NCBI RefSeq assembly: GCF_000745215.1
Contig: NZ_JQNK01000009.1
Location: 124,001 to 188,000 of the forward strand
DNA: 64,000 nt
Reading direction: 5' to 3'
DNA from: Methylosinus sp. PW1
GTDB taxonomy: Bacteria > Pseudomonadota > Alphaproteobacteria > Rhizobiales > Beijerinckiaceae
The notes beneath the pieces were generated by a model. It did no database searches. It saw only the letters and a program-made list of their open reading frames with translations, and was not told the DNA's origin. A program made the position numbers and the translations under genes. Each line of letters starts with the position of its first letter. Position 1 is the first letter of the stretch. Shown in pieces: positions 44,688 to 53,536 of this stretch.

Positions 44688-44903
44688 ATGTCGAAGAGCG
44701 CGAAAGCAGCCCCTGCAGAGATGGACGCGCATGAAGCGTCGACGGCTTCTCTCGCCGTCTATATCGCGCAAATGGCGGGCGAGCTGGCGACGATGGCGGA
44801 CCGGTCCGAGCTCACCATGCTCGCCTATTTCCTCAATCTGGCGCGCGTCGAGGCCGAGGCGAAATCGCGCGAGCACGCCGCCGACTCGCGCGGCGGCGCG
44901 TAA
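44688..44903 (+). CDS. Small hypothetical protein
   Basis: A 71-residue helical protein MSKSAKAAPAEMDAHEASTA... with SLAVYIAQMAGELATMADRSELTMLAYFLNLARVEAEAKS. Short proteins of this kind, with 'MLAYFLxLARxEAE', are common in Rhizobiales and have no known function. ATG 44688 has GAGGAG about 6 nt upstream. Convergent with dprA, 9 bp apart. Confidence 0.7.
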   Translation: MSKSAKAAPAEMDAHEASTASLAVYIAQMAGELATMADRSELTMLAYFLNLARVEAEAKSREHAADSRGGA

Positions 44904-44912
44904 AGCGTCAAA

Positions 44913-46157
44913 TCATGCCAGCGAGACGAGATTGGCGCCGTGGCGTGCGAGCCGTCCGGCGAGATCGAGTTCCAGCAGCGCGGCGTTGACCTCGCGCGCG
45001 GGGAGACCCGCGGCGCGCACGAGATCGTCGATGGCGACCGGCGCCGGGCCGAGCAGCGTCAGGACGCGCGCGAGCGGATCGACCGTCTCCGCCTCTCGCG
45101 CCGGCGCTGCGTCGATCGGCGCGCTCTCCGCCTGCGCCGCGATGGGAGCGACGCGCTCATGCATGAAATTCGGCGCCCGCTCCTGCAGCGAGAAGAGATC
45201 GTCGATCTCTTCCCAGAACGGCTCCTCCTCGGGCGCGCCCTCCCCTTCGCCGAAGAGATCGCCCTGCCTGCCGCCGCCGGCGGCGAGCGCGCGGGTGACA
45301 TCCTCCGCCCCGGCGCAGAGAGTGGCGCCCTGGCGCAGGAGATCATTGGTTCCTTCGGCGCGCGGATCGAGCGGCGAGCCGGGAACGGCGAACACCTCGC
45401 GGCCCTGCTCCATGGCGAAGCGCGCGGTAATGAGCGAGCCGGAGCGGCGCGCCGCCTCCACGACCACGACGCCGCGCGACAGGCCGGAGACAATGCGATT
45501 GCGGCGTGGAAAATCGCGCCCGCGCGGCTCCCATTCGAGCGGCATTTCCGTCACCACGGCGCCGCCGCGCGCGATGATCTCCTCGATCAAGGGGCGATGC
45601 TCATTGGGATAGGGTCGCGCATGGCCGCCGGCGAGCACGGCGATGGTCCCCGCCGCGAGGCTCGCGCGATGGGCGGAGAGATCGACGCCGCGCGCGAGGC
45701 CGGAGACGATGACGTAATTTTCCCGCGCGAGGCCCTGCGCCAGACGCTCGGCGAAGGTGAGCCCCGCTGCAGACGCGTTGCGCGAGCCGACGATGGCGAC
45801 GCAAGGACGCGACAGAATTTCCGCCGAGCCGCGCAGCGCCAGCAATGGCGGCGCCGCCTCTATCGCGCGCAGCGGCTGCGGATAATCGGCGTCGCCGAGC
45901 GAGACGAAACGCACGCCGAGCTTCGCCGAGCGCTCCATCTCGCCGCGCACGTCGTCCGGCTCGGCGATGCGGATCATGCGCCCATGGGCGGAGCGCGCGA
46001 GCAGATCGGGCAGCGCCTCCAGCGCCGCCTGCGCGCCGCCGAATTTGTTGACGAGCTGGCGAAAGGTGCGCGGCCCGACATTCTCGGAACGAATGAGCCG
46101 CAGCCAATGAAAGAGCTGCTCCTCCGTCAATCGCGTCGCGGAGGAGGAAGCGCTCAT
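44913..46157 (-). CDS. dprA: DNA-processing protein DprA
   Basis: Loads RecA on incoming single-stranded DNA during transformation. The 414-residue protein has an N-terminal SAM-like region, the Rossmann core [91 protein letters not shown] and [15 protein letters not shown], plus a C-terminal winged helix (about 355-410). A run of acidic residues (about 300-325) makes the linker long. The ATG of dprA overlaps the stop of plsY (4 bp). Confidence 0.94.
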   Translation of the reverse strand: MSASSSATRLTEEQLFHWLRLIRSENVGPRTFRQLVNKFGGAQAALEALPDLLARSAHGRMIRIAEPDDVRGEMERSAKLGVRFVSLGDADYPQPLRAIEAAPPLLALRGSAEILSRPCVAIVGSRNASAAGLTFAERLAQGLARENYVIVSGLARGVDLSAHRASLAAGTIAVLAGGHARPYPNEHRPLIEEIIARGGAVVTEMPLEWEPRGRDFPRRNRIVSGLSRGVVVVEAARRSGSLITARFAMEQGREVFAVPGSPLDPRAEGTNDLLRQGATLCAGAEDVTRALAAGGGRQGDLFGEGEGAPEEEPFWEEIDDLFSLQERAPNFMHERVAPIAAQAESAPIDAAPAREAETVDPLARVLTLLGPAPVAIDDLVRAAGLPAREVNAALLELDLAGRLARHGANLVSLA

Positions 46158-46783
46158 GCCTTCTGCCCGATGCGGCTCTCATTGCCGGAGAGAAGCCGGC
46201 GGATATTGTCGCGATGCTTCCACCACAGCAGCGCCGCCATGACGGCGAAGACGACGGCCTCGCGACCATGGCCCATCGCCGCGAGAACGAGCGGCGAAGC
46301 GAGGCTCGCCGCCAGCGCGGAGAGCGAGGAGTAGCGGAACAGCGCCGCCATCGACAGCCACACCGCCGCGAAGCCGAGGCCCGCCGGCCAGCTGATGCCG
46401 AACAGCGCGCCCAAAAATGTCGCGACGCCCTTGCCGCCGCGAAAGCGCAGCCAGACGGGCGCTATATGGCCGACAAAGGCGGCCGCCGCGGCGATGACGG
46501 CGCCGTCCGGCGATATCTGCGCGCCGAGAAGCGCGGCGGCGACGCCTTTGAGCGCGTCGAGCAGCAGAGTGGCGGCGGCGAGATCCTTGCGGCCGGTGCG
46601 CAGAACATTGGTCGCGCCTATATTGCCCGAGCCGATCGAGCGAATGTCGGTCGTCCCCGCGAGCCGCGTCAGCAGAAGGCCGAAGGGGATCGAGCCGAGC
46701 AGATAGCCGACCGCCAGCGCGCCGAGCTCTGGAAAAGAAGAAAACGCCAAGGAGAAAGACCCGCGCCGCGCGGCCGGCGCCAT
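46154..46783 (-). CDS. plsY: Glycerol-3-phosphate acyltransferase PlsY
   Basis: Transfers acyl from acyl-phosphate to glycerol-3-phosphate, the first committed step of phospholipid synthesis. The 209-residue membrane protein carries the three PlsY loop motifs: [33 protein letters not shown], and [20 protein letters not shown], with FRYSSLSAL near the end and [18 protein letters not shown]. plsY followed by dprA is a common alphaproteobacterial arrangement. Confidence 0.94.
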   Translation of the reverse strand: MAPAARRGSFSLAFSSFPELGALAVGYLLGSIPFGLLLTRLAGTTDIRSIGSGNIGATNVLRTGRKDLAAATLLLDALKGVAAALLGAQISPDGAVIAAAAAFVGHIAPVWLRFRGGKGVATFLGALFGISWPAGLGFAAVWLSMAALFRYSSLSALAASLASPLVLAAMGHGREAVVFAVMAALLWWKHRDNIRRLLSGNESRIGQKA

Positions 46784-46944
46784 TCGCCGAACGCGGCGCG
46801 CAAACTAGTCGAGCCCGACGCGCGCCGCAAGCCGAGCGCGAAGCGGCGCCGAAAAGCGAGACGCCTCGCGCTGGCGCGAAAGCTGCTTCGACGTCCGCCC
46901 AAGCTTGGTTTTCTCATTTCGAAAATTCATATTCGAGCCCGGCC

Positions 46945-48042
46945 ATGATCGATTTCGAAAGCCTCGTCGAGCTCATCTATCGCGCCGCCACCGATCCCGA
47001 TCTCTGGCCGCGCGCGATGCACGAGCTCGCCGCCTCGGCGGACTCCGCCGGCGGAATCATTCTCACGCGGCGCAGCGACGCCTGGGTCGGCTGGCGACAT
47101 TCCCCCGCAATGGTTGGCGTCGACGATTATCTGCGGTCGCCGGACGGCGCGCGCAGCCAGGCGCCTGTTCGACTGCTCGCCGCCGACCATGCGGGCTTCC
47201 TCGACGCCGAGACCGTGTTCACGCCGGAGGAATGGCTCGCCGATCCAGTGATGACGCATTGGGGAACGCCCAATGGGTTGCGCCACGCGGCCGCCACGGC
47301 CATGCCCATGCCCACAGGGGATTTCGTGGTGGTCCATATCAGCCGTAGCGTCGGCCAGCAGGCCTTCGCGGCCGCCGATATCGCGCGTCTCGACGCGTTT
47401 CGTCCGCATCTCGCGCGCGCCGGATTTCTGGCGGCGCGCTGGCGGCTCGAGCGGCTGCGCGCCGCCACCGAGGCGCTCGCGCTGATCGGCCTCCCGGCCG
47501 CCGCTCTCGACGCGCGCGGCCGCGCCCTGGCCGCCAATTCGCTCATCGAGACGATGACGCCCCATGTCCTTTGGCTGCCGGACGACCGCGTCGCGCTCTC
47601 CGATTCCGCCGCCAATGGCATGCTGCGGCGCGCGCTCGCCGATGTGTCGAGCCTCGCGGCGACGACGGCGCGCTCCTTTCCGGCCCGCGGCCGCGACGGC
47701 GACGCCGCCGTTGTCCATCTCATTCCGATGGCGGGCGAATCGCGCGATCTCTTCGACGGCGGCTGCGCGCTTCTGGTGGTCGCGCCCGTCGCGCTCCAAC
47801 ATGCGCCCGACGCCGCGGTGATCCGCGGCCTGTTCGATCTCACCGCCGCCGAGGCTTGCGTCGCCAGCGGAATCGTCTCGGGCCTGTCGCTGGAACAGAT
47901 CGCCCGTCGTCAAGGCACCACGCCCGCGACCGTTCGCAGCCAGCTCAAGAGCGTCTTCGCCAAGACCGGCGTCGGCCGGCAGTCCAGCCTCGTCGCTCTG
48001 CTGGCGAGCCAGCTCAAGCCGCCCTATCAGCGGAAAGAATAG
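46945..48042 (+). CDS. LuxR-type helix-turn-helix transcriptional regulator
   Basis: A 365-residue DNA-binding regulator. The C-terminal HTH (about 300-355) is FDLTAAEACVASGIVSGLSLEQIARRQGTTPATVRSQLKSVFAKTGVGRQSSLVALLAS, a LuxR/GerE-type domain. The N-terminal 280 residues hold a sensor region (FTPEEWLADPVMTHWGTPNGLRHAAAT..., RFRPHLARA-like) of no recognised ligand. Targets unknown; the next gene is another regulator on the same strand, 41 bp downstream. Confidence 0.85.
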   Translation: MIDFESLVELIYRAATDPDLWPRAMHELAASADSAGGIILTRRSDAWVGWRHSPAMVGVDDYLRSPDGARSQAPVRLLAADHAGFLDAETVFTPEEWLADPVMTHWGTPNGLRHAAATAMPMPTGDFVVVHISRSVGQQAFAAADIARLDAFRPHLARAGFLAARWRLERLRAATEALALIGLPAAALDARGRALAANSLIETMTPHVLWLPDDRVALSDSAANGMLRRALADVSSLAATTARSFPARGRDGDAAVVHLIPMAGESRDLFDGGCALLVVAPVALQHAPDAAVIRGLFDLTAAEACVASGIVSGLSLEQIARRQGTTPATVRSQLKSVFAKTGVGRQSSLVALLASQLKPPYQRKE

Positions 48043-48083
48043 AGCCGCGATCCGCTCTGCGTCCCGTGCTAGCTTCCCGCCCC

Positions 48084-49445
48084 ATGTCGCGCGCCGGCCG
48101 CCTCTTCGAACTCTTGCAGCTCCTGCGCGGGCGCCGACGCCCGGTCAGCGGCGCCGAGCTCGCGCGCGCCGCCGGCGTCTCCTTGCGCACGCTCTATCGC
48201 GACATCGCCGCGCTGCAGGCCATGGGCGCGGAGATCGAGGGCGAGCCCGGCGTCGGCTATGTCCTGCGGCCCGGCTTTCTGCTGCCGCCGCTGATGTTCT
48301 CGGAGGAAGAGATCGAGGCGCTGGAGCTCGGCGCCAAATGGGTGGCGCAGCGCACCGACGACGGACTGTCCCGCGCCGCGCAGAGCGCGATGGCGAAAAT
48401 TTCCGCCGTGCTCCCGCAAGGGCGGTCGCGCGCGTCGGACGATGCGCTGATCGTCGGCCCGCCTTGGTCGCGCGCGCATGTCGCCGAGCTGAAGCTGCTG
48501 CGCCGCGCGCTGCGCGAGGAGCGCAAGCTCGCCATCTCCTACGCCGATGGCAAAGGCGCGCGCACGAGGCGCGTCGTCTGGCCGGTGGCGCTCGGCTTTT
48601 TCGAATCGGCCCGCGTGCTCGTCGCCTGGTGCGAGCTGAGAGGCGATTTTCGCCATTTCCGCGCGGATCGCATAGAGGCGGCGGAAATGCTGGAGGAGCG
48701 CCCGCCGCGCCGACGCCAGACGCTGCAAAAGGAGTGGCGGCGCTCCATGCTGACAGAATCTGACAGCATGACGGCTTATGGACGTGTCGCGTCCTCGACC
48801 ACAAAAGGAAATTCCATGTCCGAGATCGTCTTCTACACCAATCCGCAATCGCGCGGCATGATCGTGCATTGGCTGCTCGAGGAGATCGGCGCGCCCTATT
48901 CCATCGAGATCGAGGAATTTAGGACCACGATCAAATCGCCCGAGTTCCTCGCCATCAATCCGATGGGCAAGGTGCCGGCGATCCGCCACGGCGACAAGGT
49001 GGTGACGGAGGCGGCGGCCATTTGCGCCTATCTCGCCGACGCTTTTCCCCAAGCCGGCCTCGCGCCGCCGACGGCCGAGCGCAGCGCCTATTATCGCTGG
49101 CTGTTCTTCGCCGCCGGCTGCGTGGAGCCGGCGATGAGCAATCATTCCGTCGGCTGGGACCCGGCCGCGGACCGGCAGCAGAGCTTCGGCTACGGCTCCT
49201 ACGCCGCCGTGCTGGACACTCTGGCGAAAGCGCTGGCGGGACGGCGCTATATCGCCGGCGACGCCTTCAGCGCGGCCGATGTCTATCTCGGCTCGATGAT
49301 CGGCTTCGGCATGCGCTTCGGCGTGCTGGAGAAGCGGCCGGAATTCGAGGCCTATTGGGCAGGCCTCGAGAATCGCCCGGCGAGGCTGCGCGCGCTCGAG
49401 CAGAACGAGAAGCTCGCTGCGCGGCAGGCCTGGGCTCCCGCCTGA
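48084..49445 (+). CDS. YafY-type HTH/WYL regulator, reading in frame into a glutathione S-transferase
   Basis: The N-terminal ~235 residues are a YafY-family regulator: HTH_11 domain SRAGRLFELLQLLRGRRRPVSGAELARAAGVSLRTLYRDIAALQAMGAEI, then a WYL effector domain (ALREERKLAISYADGKGARTRRVVWPVALGFFE, RHFRADRIEAAEML). A stop codon would be expected after RRSMLTESDSM, but none occurs; the frame continues through TAYGRVASSTTKGNS directly into the GST start at 48816, giving a potential 453-residue fusion. The GST has its own Shine-Dalgarno and ATG, so separate translation is also possible. Confidence 0.75.
   Translation: MSRAGRLFELLQLLRGRRRPVSGAELARAAGVSLRTLYRDIAALQAMGAEIEGEPGVGYVLRPGFLLPPLMFSEEEIEALELGAKWVAQRTDDGLSRAAQSAMAKISAVLPQGRSRASDDALIVGPPWSRAHVAELKLLRRALREERKLAISYADGKGARTRRVVWPVALGFFESARVLVAWCELRGDFRHFRADRIEAAEMLEERPPRRRQTLQKEWRRSMLTESDSMTAYGRVASSTTKGNSMSEIVFYTNPQSRGMIVHWLLEEIGAPYSIEIEEFRTTIKSPEFLAINPMGKVPAIRHGDKVVTEAAAICAYLADAFPQAGLAPPTAERSAYYRWLFFAAGCVEPAMSNHSVGWDPAADRQQSFGYGSYAAVLDTLAKALAGRRYIAGDAFSAADVYLGSMIGFGMRFGVLEKRPEFEAYWAGLENRPARLRALEQNEKLAARQAWAPA
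48816..49445 (+). CDS. Glutathione S-transferase family protein
   Basis: A 209-residue GST. The thioredoxin-like N-terminal domain begins MSEIVFYTNPQSRGMIVHWLLEEIGAPY with a Ser-type activating residue and has INPMGKVPAIRHGDKVVTEAAAICAYLADAF; the all-helical C-terminal domain holds AGDAFSAADVYLGSMIGFGMRF. AAAGGAA lies 5 nt upstream of ATG 48816. In frame with, and not stopped from, the preceding regulator. Probably detoxifies electrophiles; the regulator is its likely controller. Confidence 0.85.
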   Translation: MSEIVFYTNPQSRGMIVHWLLEEIGAPYSIEIEEFRTTIKSPEFLAINPMGKVPAIRHGDKVVTEAAAICAYLADAFPQAGLAPPTAERSAYYRWLFFAAGCVEPAMSNHSVGWDPAADRQQSFGYGSYAAVLDTLAKALAGRRYIAGDAFSAADVYLGSMIGFGMRFGVLEKRPEFEAYWAGLENRPARLRALEQNEKLAARQAWAPA

Positions 49446-49469
49446 GACCTCCCGCCTCTGCGGACGGCC

Positions 49470-49490
49470 GGCGGGGCGAGACGCCCCGCC
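49470..49490 (+). terminator. GC-rich hairpin after the GST gene
   Basis: Stem GCGGGGCG/CGCCCCGC with loop AGA, 25 bp downstream of the GST stop. There is no T-run, so it may be a processing or Rho-associated 3' hairpin rather than a canonical terminator. Confidence 0.45.
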
Positions 49491-49598
49491 TCCGATGATT
49501 TCTGTCGAGAGCTGCGCGCGGGCGGCAATTTTTACGGGCGGAGCCGCCCCCCATGCGCTAGAAAGCTGCGGGGCGAAAGCGCCATCGAAGCGACAGAG

Positions 49599-50678
49599 AT
49601 GACGGAACCAGAACGCAGACCGCGCCCGCGCGCCTTCCGCCTCGACGGCGAGCAGATCGTTCCCCCCAAGAGCGCGAAGCCGCTGGAGGCGGAGCGAGTC
49701 CAGCCCAGCGTCTTCGAGGCGCAGATCGACGTCTTCGCGCTCGAGGCCGAGGCGGCGCCGCGCGGTTTCGTCGAGGAGGAGAAGGCGATCGAGGCCGCGC
49801 AGAAGCGCGGCGTGCTGCGCAGCATGCTGGTCTCCTGGGGCGGATTGTTCGTCTCCGCCGTGGCCGGGCTGCTGTCGCTGGCCGGCTGCATGTGGCTCAC
49901 CAATCTGGTCGAGGACCTTTTCGCGCATTCGGCGCTGCTCGGAACCGCCGGGCTCGCGCTCGCCGGCCTGGCGCTCGTCGCCGCGGCGGCGATGCTGGCC
50001 AAGGAGATCGCCGCCATCGCGCGGCAGAATCGCATCGCCAAGCTGCATATCGCCCTCGCCGAGGCGCGGTTTCGCGACGACATCAAAGCCGCGCGCGAGC
50101 ATGTGAAGGAGCTGTGCAAGCTCTATGAGGATCGCCCCGAGACCGGCCGCGCGCGGGCGCTGGTGCTGGAGTTCTCGCAGCAGATCATCGATGGGCGCGA
50201 TCTCGTCGATCTCGCCGAGCGCCATATCGCGCATCCGCTGGACGCGCAGGCGCGGCGCGAGATCGCCGACGCCTCCAAGCGCGTCTCCATCGTCACCACG
50301 GTCAGCCCGCGCGCTCTGCTCGACGTTCTGTTCGTCGCCGCGCAGGCGATTAGGCTGATGCGCCGCATCGCGGAAATCTATGGCGGCCGGCCGGGAATGC
50401 TGGGCTTTTTCAAGCTCGCGCGCTCGGTCGGCGCGCATCTCGCCATCACCGGCGGGCTCGCCATCGGCGATTCCCTTCTGCAGCAGGTCGTCGGCCATGG
50501 CATCGCCGCGAAGCTATCCGCCAAGCTCGGCGAGGGCGTGCTCAACGGCCTATTGACCGCGCGCGTCGGCCTCTCGGCCATGGCGGTCTGCCGGCCCATG
50601 CCCTTCAGCGCCGAAAAGGCTCCCGGCGTCGCCGATGTGGCGCCTTTCTTGTTCGGCGACCGTGGCGGCGGCGGCTGA
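49599..50678 (+). CDS. DUF697/TIGR01620 membrane protein (YcjF-like)
   Basis: A 359-residue inner-membrane protein. An N-terminal charged, proline-containing segment (1-75, PRPRAFRLDGEQ is typical) is followed by two membrane helices (SWGGLFVSAVAGLLSLAGCMWLTNLV; LLGTAGLALAGLALVAAAAML), then DUF697-like sequence TVSPRALLDVLFVAAQAIRLMRRIAEIYGGRPG, GFFKLARSVGAHLAITGGLAIGDSLLQQVVGHGIAAKLSAKLGEGVLNGLLTARVGL. Its usual partner, the YcjX GTPase-like gene, is absent here. Confidence 0.85.
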   Translation: MTEPERRPRPRAFRLDGEQIVPPKSAKPLEAERVQPSVFEAQIDVFALEAEAAPRGFVEEEKAIEAAQKRGVLRSMLVSWGGLFVSAVAGLLSLAGCMWLTNLVEDLFAHSALLGTAGLALAGLALVAAAAMLAKEIAAIARQNRIAKLHIALAEARFRDDIKAAREHVKELCKLYEDRPETGRARALVLEFSQQIIDGRDLVDLAERHIAHPLDAQARREIADASKRVSIVTTVSPRALLDVLFVAAQAIRLMRRIAEIYGGRPGMLGFFKLARSVGAHLAITGGLAIGDSLLQQVVGHGIAAKLSAKLGEGVLNGLLTARVGLSAMAVCRPMPFSAEKAPGVADVAPFLFGDRGGGG

Positions 50679-50720
50679 CGATATGGCGGCGCGGATTTTC
50701 CCTCTCGAGAAGACAAACGG

Positions 50721-51521
50721 ATGAAGATCACCACCTGGAACATCAATTCCGTGCGCCTGCGCATGCCGATCGTCGCGCAATTCTTGAAGGAGCACGCGCC
50801 GGACGTCATCTGCCTGCAGGAGACCAAGTGCCGCAACGCCGAATTTCCCTATTCGGATTTTCGCGCGCTCGGCTATGAGCATTTCGCCATCAATGGCCAG
50901 AAGGGCTATCACGGCGTCGCCATCGTCTCGAAGCAGCCGCTGGAGCTGCTGGAGACGCGCGATTTCTGCGAGAAAGGCGACGCCCGCCATGTGTCGGTCG
51001 GCGTCCCCAATGGCGGAACGCCGGTCACGATCCATAATTTCTACGTGCCGGCCGGCGGCGACGAGCCCAATCGCGAGATCAATCCGAAATTCGCCCATAA
51101 GCTCGATTTTCTGGACGAGATGGCGGAATGGATTCAGCGCGACCGCGTGACCGAGGGCCGCGTGGTGCTGGTCGGCGACCTCAATATCGCGCCGCTGGAG
51201 CAGGACGTCTGGAGCCATAAGGCGCTGCTCCAAGTGGTGAGCCACACGGCGATCGAGGTGGAGAAGCTCGGCCGCGTCATCGACGCGGGACGCTGGATCG
51301 ACGCGATGCGCCGCTTCGTGCCCAAGGAGGAGAAGCTCTATACGTGGTGGAGCTATCGCGCCTCGGATTGGGAGAAATCCGACCGCGGCCGCCGGCTCGA
51401 TCATATTTGGGCGAGCGAGGCGCTCTCCGAGACGCTGCAGCAGATGCATGTGCTGCGCGAGGCGCGCAATTGGACGCGCCCCTCGGACCATGTGCCGGTG
51501 ACGATCTCGCTGGCGGTCTGA
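50721..51521 (+). CDS. xthA: Exodeoxyribonuclease III
   Basis: AP endonuclease and 3'-5' exonuclease for base-excision repair. The 266-residue protein has ITTWNINSVRLRMP (metal Asn), VICLQETKC (Glu ligand), GYHGVAIVSKQPL, VVLVGDLNIAP (Asp/Asn), YTWWSYRASDWEKSDRGRRLDHIWAS and RPSDHVPV with the catalytic Asp-His. Length and motifs are standard. The IS630 element begins 10 bp after its stop. Confidence 0.95.
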   Translation: MKITTWNINSVRLRMPIVAQFLKEHAPDVICLQETKCRNAEFPYSDFRALGYEHFAINGQKGYHGVAIVSKQPLELLETRDFCEKGDARHVSVGVPNGGTPVTIHNFYVPAGGDEPNREINPKFAHKLDFLDEMAEWIQRDRVTEGRVVLVGDLNIAPLEQDVWSHKALLQVVSHTAIEVEKLGRVIDAGRWIDAMRRFVPKEEKLYTWWSYRASDWEKSDRGRRLDHIWASEALSETLQQMHVLREARNWTRPSDHVPVTISLAV

Positions 51522-51546
51522 AACGAGTCATACGGTTTCCGGCTGA

Positions 51547-52130
51547 TTACTTCGGCTTGGCGATTTTCGGCCACCAATGGAAGCCGGCGCGGCTTTTGAT
51601 GATGTCGCGCTCGCACGTGAGCGCGGCGCATCTTTCGCTGATGATCGCGTCGAGTTCCTCTATCGTTCCGACGTGCTTGTTGACGATGGGCTCGTCGACG
51701 AGAGCCCATAAGGTCTCGGCGGGTTGCAGCTCCGGCGTATAGGGCGGCAGAAAAACCAGTCGCACGCCATCCGGCACGCTCAGACCGGCCTCGCCGTGCC
51801 AGCCGGCGTTGTCGATGACGAGCACGATCGTGCGATCGACGCCGGCCTTGGCTTCACGCGCGAATGTCTCGAGCAGCGCTGCGAAAAACGGCTTCGAGAC
51901 GCCGTCGTGCATATACCAGAAGGTCTCGCCGCTCGCCGGCGAGACGAAGGCGGTCACGTAGAGCCAGTCGAAGCGATGATGGCCATGCGCGATCGGTCGC
52001 TCGCCGACCGGCGCCCAGACGCGCCGCGTGACCGGTTTCAGGCCGAGCCTGTGCTCGTCGCTGGCGAAGACATCGACCGATCGCTCCGGATGCTTCGCGG
52101 CTTCCTCCGCGACGGCCTCTTCGAGGTTTT
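51547..52130 (-). CDS. IS630 transposase, second frame (DDE catalytic domain)
   Basis: C-terminal frame of the transposase, reached from the first frame by a -1 shift at an A7 run (52127-52133). Sequence after the shift: NLEEAVAEEAAKHPERSVDV, then FASDEHRLGLKPVTRRVWAP (first catalytic Asp in ASDEHR), VLVIDNAGWHGEA (second catalytic Asp), and the final acidic residue region FLPPYTPELQPAETLWALV with Glu. Ends inside the left terminal repeat. Not preceded by its own ribosome-binding site, so it relies on frameshifting. Confidence 0.85.
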
Positions 52131-52610
52131 TTTAAACGCCGCCGCCTCCTCGGGCGAAGCCGACTTCGGATTTTTGGGGCGTGGAGCCTGGATCGACATG
52201 CCGCAGGCTTTCAGCGCTTCCCAGCCGCGCTGAACCGCAACTTTCTCCAGTCCCAATTCGCGCGCGAGAAAAGCCGCGACTTTCGCGCTCGTCCACAAGC
52301 CTCCGTCGTCGGGCGGCTCCTTGAGCCGAACGCGCAGCTCGTCGAGCAGATCGGGCTTCAACACCGTCGCCGTCGAGCCGTTGCCCCGGCGTAAATCGCC
52401 GAGAGCCTCCGGCCCTTCTGCGTTGTAGCGCGCCGCGAGCTGCTCGATCCAGCGCTGCGCAAACGACGTCATCTCGGCGACTTCGCCGAGCGTGTGGCCC
52501 TTGGCGAGCAGCCAGATGGCATGGAAATGCCGCGCCTCGCGCGCGTTCGAACTCGAAACATACCGTTCACGCAACGCATCGACGCTCAAATGCGCAGCTA
52601 TCGTCGCCAT
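52038..52610 (-). CDS. IS630 transposase, first frame (helix-turn-helix part)
   Basis: A 190-residue frame MATIAAHLSVDALRERYVSS... with the N-terminal HTH ARHFHAIWLLAKGHTLGEVAEMTSFAQRWIEQLAARYNAEGPEALGDLRRGNG and a winged-helix second unit (LWTSAKVAAFLARELG...VAVQRGWEALKACGM). After residue ~160 (EEAAAFKK) it passes the A7 slip site; the residues beyond are out of frame and not conserved. Confidence 0.85.
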   Translation of the reverse strand: MATIAAHLSVDALRERYVSSSNAREARHFHAIWLLAKGHTLGEVAEMTSFAQRWIEQLAARYNAEGPEALGDLRRGNGSTATVLKPDLLDELRVRLKEPPDDGGLWTSAKVAAFLARELGLEKVAVQRGWEALKACGMSIQAPRPKNPKSASPEEAAAFKKTSKRPSRRKPRSIRSDRSMSSPATSTGSA

Positions 52611-52700
52611 GACCCGCCTCCAGCGTTCATAGCGACACAGCTTAACTGCTTCGATTCGTCCCGGGAATCCCCTCGCCGAGTCAATCAGCCGGAAACCGTA

Positions 52701-53225
52701 TCAGGCGTTGACCTGCGCCCGCAGCTCGGAGAGCGAGGCGAAGCGCCGCACGCGGCCCTCGCCGCGAATCTCGACCGAGCCGTCGGAAAACATCACATAG
52801 AGCGCGCCGCCATTCTCATAGCGGTCGACCTCGACAGGCTCCGCCTCGACATAGCGCTTGGGCGCATAGGCTTCGAAGCCCGGCGGCGGCGCCATGGCGG
52901 TCGGCGGAGCCGTCTCCGGCGGCTCGATCTCCGGCGCCGGGGCCGGCTGTGATATCACGGGAGCGGGCGCCGGAGCGTCGACGCGCGGCGCCTGCAGAGA
53001 GAATGTCGCGAGCGCATGGTCGAGACGCGACAGAGCGGCGGCGATCGCCACAGTCACCACGCCGCCGGAGAGCGCCACCGCGCCCGCGATGAACAGGCTC
53101 CAGCCGCGCTCGATCTGGATTTTGTCCCAGCCCTCGAACATGGCCGCGACGCCCCACGCCGCGAGCGCCGCGCCGAGCCCGAAAACGCCCCAACGCGTCA
53201 GCCGAAAGAACCAGACGCTCCGCAT
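52701..53225 (-). CDS. Hypothetical membrane protein
   Basis: A 174-residue protein with two predicted membrane helices (RWGVFGLGAALAAWGVAAMF, about 10-28; SLFIAGAVALSGGVVTVAIAAALS, about 41-64), a Pro/Ala-rich linker (75-120), and a C-terminal soluble part with YENGGALYVMFSDGSVEIRGEGRVRRFASLSELRAQV, a small beta-rich module. Family not recognised. ATG 53225 places the helices at the N-terminus; longer frames are basic and unlikely. The IS630 element borders its stop codon exactly. Confidence 0.65.
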   Translation of the reverse strand: MRSVWFFRLTRWGVFGLGAALAAWGVAAMFEGWDKIQIERGWSLFIAGAVALSGGVVTVAIAAALSRLDHALATFSLQAPRVDAPAPAPVISQPAPAPEIEPPETAPPTAMAPPPGFEAYAPKRYVEAEPVEVDRYENGGALYVMFSDGSVEIRGEGRVRRFASLSELRAQVNA

Positions 53226-53536
53226 GTTCCGCCTCTTCGATCTCACATGGCGACAAGGATCACGCCGCCGGACGCTTGTTAGCACGCCGGCTCGCGCGCC
53301 GCTCCGACGGTTTTCGCGCTGCATTCGGCGCGACAATTCCGGCGCGATTGTGGAGGCGCGCGACGCCCTTCGTCGACCGGCGCCTGCACATAATATTCAA
53401 GCCCGTAGAAAACAACATATATGCGTCGTAACGCCACATGGAATTCGACGATATGAATACAAACATCAAAAGTAGAGACAAACGTCTCTCGGACGGAAAG
53501 CGGCGACGATCCGCCTAATTCAGGGGAGTCGAAACC
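53226..53536. other. Promoter-bearing intergenic region of the PmoD-like gene
   Basis: Divergent region between the membrane-protein and PmoD-like genes. The part 53390-53490 is AT-rich and includes a small dyad AGAGAC-AAAC-GTCTCT (53474-53489), 48-63 bp before the PmoD-like start, a possible operator. No gene seen. Confidence 0.4.

Larger units (their letters stand above)
51533..52698 (-). mobile_element. IS630-family insertion sequence, apparently complete
   Basis: Perfect 16-bp inverted ends CGGTTTCCGGCTGATT (51533-51548 and, reversed, 52683-52698) flanked on both sides by TA (51531-51532 and 52699-52700), the TA target duplication of the IS630/Tc1 group. The 1166-bp element carries a two-frame transposase on the minus strand. 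It sits between xthA and the next gene, whose stop codon starts immediately after the right TA. Confidence 0.93.

Noticed and set aside
48069..50498. An 809-codon minus-strand frame across the YafY-GST and DUF697 genes.
   Set aside because: Opposite well-supported genes; its Arg/Ala-rich composition is typical of a shadow frame.
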